Source: Moraxellaceae bacterium (lineage in GTDB: Bacteria > Pseudomonadota > Gammaproteobacteria > Pseudomonadales > Moraxellaceae). From it: a DNA stretch of 63,674 bases. A program made the translations under genes and the position numbers. The stretch covers positions 1 to 63,674 of the forward strand of contig JAJUIK010000014.1 of assembly GCA_029267635.1 (NCBI GenBank). Direction: 5' to 3'. Positions 58,624 through 63,674 of this stretch are shown one piece after another (the first letter of the stretch is position 1; each line of letters begins with the position of its first letter). Under the pieces are notes generated by a model. It was not told the DNA's origin and ran no database searches. It saw only the letters and a list, made by a program, of their open reading frames with translations.

Positions 58624-60000
58624 ATGTACGACATTATTATTATCGGGGCAGGCACTGCAGGCATTTCTGCCTATCAAGAAGCCATTAAACACAGCCAAAA
58701 TATTTTAATCATCAATGATGGGCCTTGGGATACCACCTGTGCGCGTGTGGGCTGTATGCCCAGCAAAGTGCTGATCTCGGCTGCGAACCGGATGCATGAT
58801 ATTCAACATGCCGAACAGGTGGCGCTGCAAGTTAATGCTTCGATTGATACCACACAAGTCATGCCATATGTCCGGGCATTACGTAATCGCTTTACTGCTG
58901 CAACATTGAAAGATGTCGCACGCTGGCCGGCTGAACATAAAATTTCAGGAAAGGCCCATTTTATCAATGCCAATACCATTGAAGTGAATGGTCAACAATA
59001 CCAAGCCAAACACTTTATTCTTGCGGTTGGTTCCAAGCCTGCGGTACAGCAGGAATGGCGAGAAAATCTTGGCGATCGCCTGATTACCTCCGACGAGATT
59101 TTTGAGTTACCCCAATTGCCTCGTACTTTAGCGGTGATTGGCAGTGGCATAATCGCGATTGAACTGGCCCAGGCCATGCAGCGTTTAGGGGTTAAGACCA
59201 GCATTTTTGCCCGCAGTCAGAAGGTTGGAATCTTGTCCAGCCCTGCCCTGCAAACCCTTGCTCAAAATCAGCTGAGTCAGGAATTAACCATTTTGTTTGA
59301 AACCCTGCCCGACAAGATGCAGCGACTCCATGATCAGGTGCAGATTGAATATACGAGACATCAGCAAACCGAAACAATAGATGTGGATTATGTCTTGGTT
59401 ACAACCGGACGCCAGAGTCTTTTGCCTTCGCTACAACTGGAAAATATCGAGCCAAGTTTTAAGGATTTAAAATCAATTCCAATAGATCCAAAAACCAAAC
59501 AACTGGCTGATTATCCTATTTTTATTGTCGGTGATGCACACAGCACAACCCCGGTTCAGCATGAGGCAGCACATGAAGGAAAACAGGCTGTGCACAACTG
59601 CCTGAGTTATCCACAAATCCGCTCCGTTAAGACCCTGACGCCTTTAGCGATTGTGTTTAGTGAACCAGAAATGGCAATTGCTGGACAATCCTATCAACAA
59701 CTACAAAAAGAACAACGCCAATTTGTCACCGGTACAGCCTCTTATGAAAAACAAGGACGTGCCTTGATACTCGGTCAAAATATCGGGGCAATTGAAATCT
59801 ATGTCGATACGCAAAGTCGGAAAATCTTAGGGGCTGAACTTTTTACCGTGGAAAGTGAACATTTAGCTCATCTATTGGCCTGGATGATTGATGAACAGCT
59901 CACGATAGATGAACTTCTCAGTAAGCCTTTTTATCATCCGACATTAGAAGAAGGCTTACGTAGTGCATTAAAACATGCGCGTAGACAGTTAGCAGATTAA
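58624..60000 (+). CDS. Dihydrolipoyl dehydrogenase-like flavoprotein disulfide reductase
   Basis: 458-aa class I pyridine nucleotide-disulfide oxidoreductase. The FAD site is IIIGAGTAGISAYQEA, the redox disulfide is in TTCARVGCMPSK, the NAD site is LAVIGSGIIAIELAQAM, and the C-terminal HPTLEEGL holds the catalytic His. It stands alone, without E1/E2 genes of a 2-oxo-acid complex, so it may be an independent lipoamide, mercuric-type or soluble reductase. The stop overlaps the stop of the convergent transporter gene in shared bases TTAA at 59997-60000. Confidence 0.87.
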   Translation: MYDIIIIGAGTAGISAYQEAIKHSQNILIINDGPWDTTCARVGCMPSKVLISAANRMHDIQHAEQVALQVNASIDTTQVMPYVRALRNRFTAATLKDVARWPAEHKISGKAHFINANTIEVNGQQYQAKHFILAVGSKPAVQQEWRENLGDRLITSDEIFELPQLPRTLAVIGSGIIAIELAQAMQRLGVKTSIFARSQKVGILSSPALQTLAQNQLSQELTILFETLPDKMQRLHDQVQIEYTRHQQTETIDVDYVLVTTGRQSLLPSLQLENIEPSFKDLKSIPIDPKTKQLADYPIFIVGDAHSTTPVQHEAAHEGKQAVHNCLSYPQIRSVKTLTPLAIVFSEPEMAIAGQSYQQLQKEQRQFVTGTASYEKQGRALILGQNIGAIEIYVDTQSRKILGAELFTVESEHLAHLLAWMIDEQLTIDELLSKPFYHPTLEEGLRSALKHARRQLAD

Positions 60001-61589
60001 GCCTCTATTTGCTGTTCATCGCGTAAAATTTTCGCGACGCGCTCGGTGTGGTCCACTACATGCTCCAGCCAGCGCTGAGCAGCCAACTGATTGAGTGTCT
60101 GTGCTGCAGACACCTGTATATGGGCAGATTGCTCGATCACTTTATGCCGTGCCAGTGCCTGCTGCTCACGCATCCATAAACTAGTTTCAGTCAATTCCTC
60201 CGCCAGTTCAAGAGGTAATTTTTCTGAAGGATCAAGTATCAGATAAGGAATATTTTTTTCCAGCACCGCGGCAAAATGTAAAACCAAGGCATTCAGTGCT
60301 GGCTGTGTTTTCAAGGTTTCCACATTGGCTGCAGTCTGTAAATCACCATGCAATATTCGAGCATAAACCATCAAACGTAACAGAGAAATCAGTCGCTGCT
60401 GATCGGCTTTGGACTGGGGAACCGGCATGTTTTCCAGATATTGCGCCACTTTTTGCAAAATGGTGCCCAATTCCTGAGTATGAATCATCGAAGCAATAAT
60501 TTCCCCCCGGAAACACCGTACCAATAAAGTATAAATATCGGCCAAGGTTTTCCGCACAACACTTTCTGCCGCAGCAATCGCCAGTGCAGGTACCTGCAAC
60601 AATGAATTATCCAGATAGCGTGTACTCAATACCTCTGTTTCAGGAATCAAATATACAATCAAGCGTTCAAATTGCTGGATCAACGGGATAAAAATCAAGG
60701 CGCCTAACAGACTAAATGCCGTATGAAATGCAGCGACGACCACCACGTGATCCTGTTGTGCCAAAAAAGGAACTGATTGAGTGAGCCACATGAATCCAGG
60801 TAACAGCAGAAAAAAAGCAAAAATCGCGGTGACAACATTAAAAATCACATGCACAGCAGCCGTACGCTTGGCACTGGCGGTTGCACCTATCGCAGCCAGC
60901 ACAGCGGTCGCGACGGTTCCAATATTTTGACCGATCACCAACGCCAATGCCTGTTGTAAATCAATCGTTTGTGTCGAAAGAGCGGCTAATGTTGCGGTCA
61001 CTGCCGCACTGGAAGACTGCAGTAAAATGGTCATAACCAGCCCAATCAGCACCAGCATCAGGCGCGTCAGTAAGGTATCATTTGACCAAGTCGAAAGATT
61101 GACATGCTCGGCAACACCGGCCATCGCAGTCTGCAAAACATCAATACCAAAAAAAATCAGGCCAAAACCCGCTAAAGCCACACCGGTGAAGGCCAAACGA
61201 TCTTGCCCAAGCAGCTTCATCAGGGAACCTATACCAATCAGCGGCAAAGCAAAACTGGCAATCGACACTTTTAAGCCCAGAAAAGCCACAATCCAACCGG
61301 TACTGGTGGTTCCGATATTGGCACCAATAATTACACCAATCGCATGGCTAAAACTCAGCACGCCGGCACTGACAAAACCAATCGTCGCTAAAGTCGTGGC
61401 GGTAGAAGATTGCACCAGTAAGGTTAGGCCAATTCCTGAAAACATCGCTTTCAGAGGGGAACCGGTAAAACGGATCAGCCACAGACGCAAGGTTTCCCCT
61501 GCAATCGCTTTCAGGCTATCCGTCATCAAGGACATTCCCAAGAGAAATAAGCCAATACCGCCAATCAGCTGTGCAATAACTTCAATCAA
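59997..61589 (-). CDS. Na/Pi cotransporter family protein (NptA/YjbB type)
   Basis: 530 aa. Two inverted NaPi-II repeats with QSS motifs (LTLLVQSSTATTLATIGFV near 58 and TILLQSSSAAVTATLAAL near 190), about nine membrane helices, then a C-terminal PhoU-like helical domain from about residue 340. E. coli YjbB mediates phosphate export. The start codon is TTG (61589), with AGGGATGAG upstream and a stop codon immediately before it in frame, so no ATG start is available. Confidence 0.9.
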   Translation of the reverse strand: MIEVIAQLIGGIGLFLLGMSLMTDSLKAIAGETLRLWLIRFTGSPLKAMFSGIGLTLLVQSSTATTLATIGFVSAGVLSFSHAIGVIIGANIGTTSTGWIVAFLGLKVSIASFALPLIGIGSLMKLLGQDRLAFTGVALAGFGLIFFGIDVLQTAMAGVAEHVNLSTWSNDTLLTRLMLVLIGLVMTILLQSSSAAVTATLAALSTQTIDLQQALALVIGQNIGTVATAVLAAIGATASAKRTAAVHVIFNVVTAIFAFFLLLPGFMWLTQSVPFLAQQDHVVVVAAFHTAFSLLGALIFIPLIQQFERLIVYLIPETEVLSTRYLDNSLLQVPALAIAAAESVVRKTLADIYTLLVRCFRGEIIASMIHTQELGTILQKVAQYLENMPVPQSKADQQRLISLLRLMVYARILHGDLQTAANVETLKTQPALNALVLHFAAVLEKNIPYLILDPSEKLPLELAEELTETSLWMREQQALARHKVIEQSAHIQVSAAQTLNQLAAQRWLEHVVDHTERVAKILRDEQQIEA

Positions 61590-61843
61590 TACTCATCCCT
61601 GCTCATGATCTAGCAATTGTCATAAAAGCATAACATTGAAACTTGCTCAGAAAATCAAAACACAAAAATTTTGTCGGTATGGATCGTAGACTTCAGGCTG
61701 AACCAGATGAATCGACCCTCAGTTCGTCTAGTTTCGATTCATTCTAAAATTAAACACAAAAAGATAAGACTTAAGGGAAGCACAAATCGGCATAGCAAAA
61801 ACCAAAACACTGACTTTGGCTTAGAAAGATTTTTTATGGTGAT
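61590..61843. other. Intergenic region between two transporters
   Basis: About 250 bp. A 62-codon plus-strand frame starting at 61671 has no RBS or recognisable sequence, so I do not call it. No other feature seen except the terminator that follows. Confidence 0.4.
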
Positions 61844-61876
61844 AAAAAAGCCCTCATGAACATGAAGACTTTTTTA
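61844..61876 (-). terminator. Terminator after the MFS transporter gene
   Basis: On the minus strand AAGTCTTCATG and CATGAGGGCTT pair with wobble and a 2-nt loop, followed by TTTTTTATC. Confidence 0.75.
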
Positions 61877-61891
61877 AAGAAAGATTCCGAA

Positions 61892-63250
61892 TTATGCTGT
61901 TTCTAACTTTGCTGCAGCCGGTGCTGTCGTATCAATTTTATCAGACTGCTGATCATGACAAATTAATGCTACGGCAATCGCAGTGATCAACACCGGAATA
62001 CCCACCGCAATAAAGTTGACATACGCTGGTAAACTCATCCCCAGTAAGGCACCGATCAGAATCGGCCCCACAATTGCTCCCATACGACCGATCGCAGAGG
62101 CCCAACCAATACCAGTTGAACGCACGGCCAATGGGTAGAACTGTGCAACATAACTATACAACAACATTTGCGAACCAATCGATGCAGCACCGGCAAAAAA
62201 CACTAGGATGTATAACAAGAACTTAGAAGATTGTAACCCCATCAAGCTCATTACAATTGCTCCCATGATTCCGAGGCACATCAGAACCGGCTTTAAGTGG
62301 AAACGGTCAGCCAAAATACCACCACCGACGATCCCTATAACGGCACCGATATTCATAGCCATCATGAACATTAAACTATTGTCCATTGAATAACCCGCAG
62401 CCATCATCAGTTTTGGCAACCAGCTGCTGAGTGCATACATAGTCAATAGACAAGTGAAGAATGCTAGCCAGAACAAAAGTGTATTGGTGGCACGACCGCG
62501 TTTAAATAGACTGACTACACTCGCTGACTCAGGGACATCCACCTTGTGCAACTCGAATGTCGTTGTTTCATGGACCGCCACAGCTGGTGCTAAACGACGC
62601 ACAATCTTGCGTGCTTCAATTTGTCTATTTTGCTGAACAATAAAAGTTAAAGATTCCGGTAAAAATTTCCAGATCACGGGTAATAAAAACAACGGAATAC
62701 CGGCAATCCAGAACATAATTTGCCAGCCAAAAGTTGGGGTAAACCAGGAACCCAATAAAGCAGCCATAACACCACCCACTGCATAACCACTAAACATGGT
62801 GGTCACCAAGGTACTGCGCATGGTCTTTGGTGCATATTCAGAGGTCAAGGCAACCAGGTTAGGCATTACCCCACCAATCCCTAAGCCCGCCAAAAAACGT
62901 AAAATTGCGAATTCTGTCGGGTTGGAAGCAAAACCACCCGCAAAGGTTAGCCCACTGAACAGCACGATACAGATCATAATGACTTTTTTACGGCCAATTT
63001 TATCGGCCAGAGATCCAAAGGTCATCGCACCGAACATCATACCCGCCAAGGCTGTACTGGCCAGCATACCCGCTTGTACAGCACTCAACCCCCAATCTTC
63101 CATTAAGAGCGGTAAAACCACGCCATTAATGGCCAAGTCATAGCCATCAAATAAAATGATCAGCAGACACCATGCCACGACTTTAAAATGAAAAGGTCCA
63201 AATCTTGCGTGATCAATGACGTTATTCGCATTCACTGCTTGATGTGCCAT
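61892..63250 (-). CDS. MFS transporter, aromatic acid:H+ symporter (AAHS) type
   Basis: 452 aa with 12 membrane helices. ILFDGYDLAINGVVLPLLME in helix 1 and GSLADKIGRKKVIM between helices 2 and 3 are the AAHS signatures, as in PcaK, BenK and VanK of Acinetobacter. A very strong SD, AGGAGGTGAGGA, precedes ATG 63250. No aromatic catabolism genes are in the window, so the substrate (benzoate, 4-hydroxybenzoate, vanillate or other) is open. Confidence 0.9.
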   Translation of the reverse strand: MAHQAVNANNVIDHARFGPFHFKVVAWCLLIILFDGYDLAINGVVLPLLMEDWGLSAVQAGMLASTALAGMMFGAMTFGSLADKIGRKKVIMICIVLFSGLTFAGGFASNPTEFAILRFLAGLGIGGVMPNLVALTSEYAPKTMRSTLVTTMFSGYAVGGVMAALLGSWFTPTFGWQIMFWIAGIPLFLLPVIWKFLPESLTFIVQQNRQIEARKIVRRLAPAVAVHETTTFELHKVDVPESASVVSLFKRGRATNTLLFWLAFFTCLLTMYALSSWLPKLMMAAGYSMDNSLMFMMAMNIGAVIGIVGGGILADRFHLKPVLMCLGIMGAIVMSLMGLQSSKFLLYILVFFAGAASIGSQMLLYSYVAQFYPLAVRSTGIGWASAIGRMGAIVGPILIGALLGMSLPAYVNFIAVGIPVLITAIAVALICHDQQSDKIDTTAPAAAKLETA

Positions 63251-63473
63251 TCCTCACCTCCTGTGGGTTGTGTTTCAATGAACCGTGATCGCCAGCTATA
63301 AAATGAAGCTTATTTAGCACTTCAAATTACTTTTTAGCCTCTCGGTAGATAGAGCAACTTTCACACAAAACAGCGAGGTTTAAAATTCAACATTAGTCTA
63401 AAAACCCTTTATTTATTATGTATTTATTTTTATTTTAACAACTCAAAACATTCTAATTTATCTTTTCATTTTC
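63251..63473. other. Upstream region of the MFS gene
   Basis: About 220 bp of AT-rich sequence between the transporter and the rRNA terminator. It must hold the transporter's promoter on the minus strand; no distinct operator is recognised. Confidence 0.35.
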
Positions 63474-63513
63474 CCAAAGAAAAACCCCCCTCAGGTTTTT
63501 CTGAGGGGGGTTT
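63474..63513 (-). terminator. Terminator of the rRNA operon
   Basis: AAACCCCCCTCAG and CTGAGGGGGGTTT form a 13-bp stem with a 6-nt loop, followed by TTTTTC on the minus strand, just past 5S rRNA. Confidence 0.93.
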
Positions 63514-63522
63514 AGAATAATG

Positions 63523-63637
63523 AGCTGGCGATAACTTACTCTCACATGGGCAACCCCACACTACCATCAGCGCGAAGAGGTTTCACTTCTGAGTTCGGGA
63601 AGGGATCAGGTGGTTCACTCTTGCTATTGTCGCCAGC
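63523..63637 (-). rRNA. rrf: 5S ribosomal RNA
   Basis: On the minus strand GCTGGCGACAATAGC pairs with TTATCGCCAGC at the other end. Between them lie AGTGAACCACCTGATCCCTT and CCGAACTCAGAAGTGAAAC, the universal 5S sequence. About 115 nt, as in Acinetobacter. The remaining bases to 63674 are the 23S-5S spacer; 23S lies beyond the window. Confidence 0.96.
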
Positions 63638-63674
63638 ACAACTGTTATGGTTTTCGGTGGTCTTACTTGATGCC

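Noticed and set aside
61671..61859. 62-codon plus-strand frame between the two transporter genes
   Set aside because: Lacks an RBS, reads as random basic sequence and runs into the MFS terminator hairpin.

Overview
The window looks like a chromosome segment of an Acinetobacter species, or a very close Moraxellaceae relative. Evidence is the gene order (rlmN-pilF-rodZ-ispG-hisS-yfgM-bamB-der; leuS-lptE-holA; ilvI-ilvH-ilvC), the UmuD variant with an extended N-terminus behind an operator resembling the Acinetobacter UmuDAb box, and protein sequences of that genus throughout. Species cannot be fixed from this sequence alone.

Positions 1-7446 form an accessory region, probably an integrated genomic island. 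It begins inside an IS3-family insertion sequence whose end is present twice as an exact 40-bp tandem copy. It continues with a conserved hypothetical gene, a umuD-umuC mutagenesis operon, a secreted Ser/Gly/Tyr-rich protein, three tiny membrane-protein genes (one frameshifted), two ribbon-helix-helix-like genes (one behind an 8-bp tandem repeat), and a P4-type tyrosine integrase directed away from a tRNA-Leu(CAA) gene. The 3' end of that tRNA is the likely attachment site. The other end of the island lies outside the window.

From 7447 rightwards the sequence is core genome. 7.7-15 kb carries queuosine synthesis (queA, tgt) around a DUF3137-LemA pair, then yajC-secD-secF. 15-25 kb, on the minus strand, carries a phosphopantetheinyl transferase, der and bamB-yfgM-hisS-ispG-rodZ-pilF-rlmN, then ndk. 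25-31 kb carries iscX, a PAP2 phosphatase plus glycosyltransferase pair, and the branched-chain amino-acid genes ilvC, ilvH, ilvI. 32-37 kb carries leuS-lptE-holA facing a bacteriohemerythrin. 37.7-42.5 kb carries a complete MacA-MacB-TolC type efflux system. 42.5-52 kb carries fabI, a BI-1/YccA membrane protein, orn, rsgA, a rhodanese-glutaredoxin-SecB cluster, coaBC/radC, a bestrophin-like channel, and rnm-like/yciB/yciI. 53-60 kb carries mnmC, small sulfur/redox proteins, a thioesterase-trxC-hydrolase operon, a tiny lipoprotein, and a lone dihydrolipoyl-dehydrogenase-like flavoprotein. The window ends with a Na/Pi-type transporter, an aromatic-acid type MFS transporter and the 5S rRNA gene of an rRNA operon that runs in from the right.

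Start codons were chosen from Shine-Dalgarno spacing and family length; several differ from the longest possible reading frame. I see no CRISPR array, no complete prophage and no replication origin. The most unusual material is in the island (duplicated IS end, CTTAAG repeat, frameshifted paralogue of a tiny membrane protein) and in two long intergenic regions with clean palindromes.
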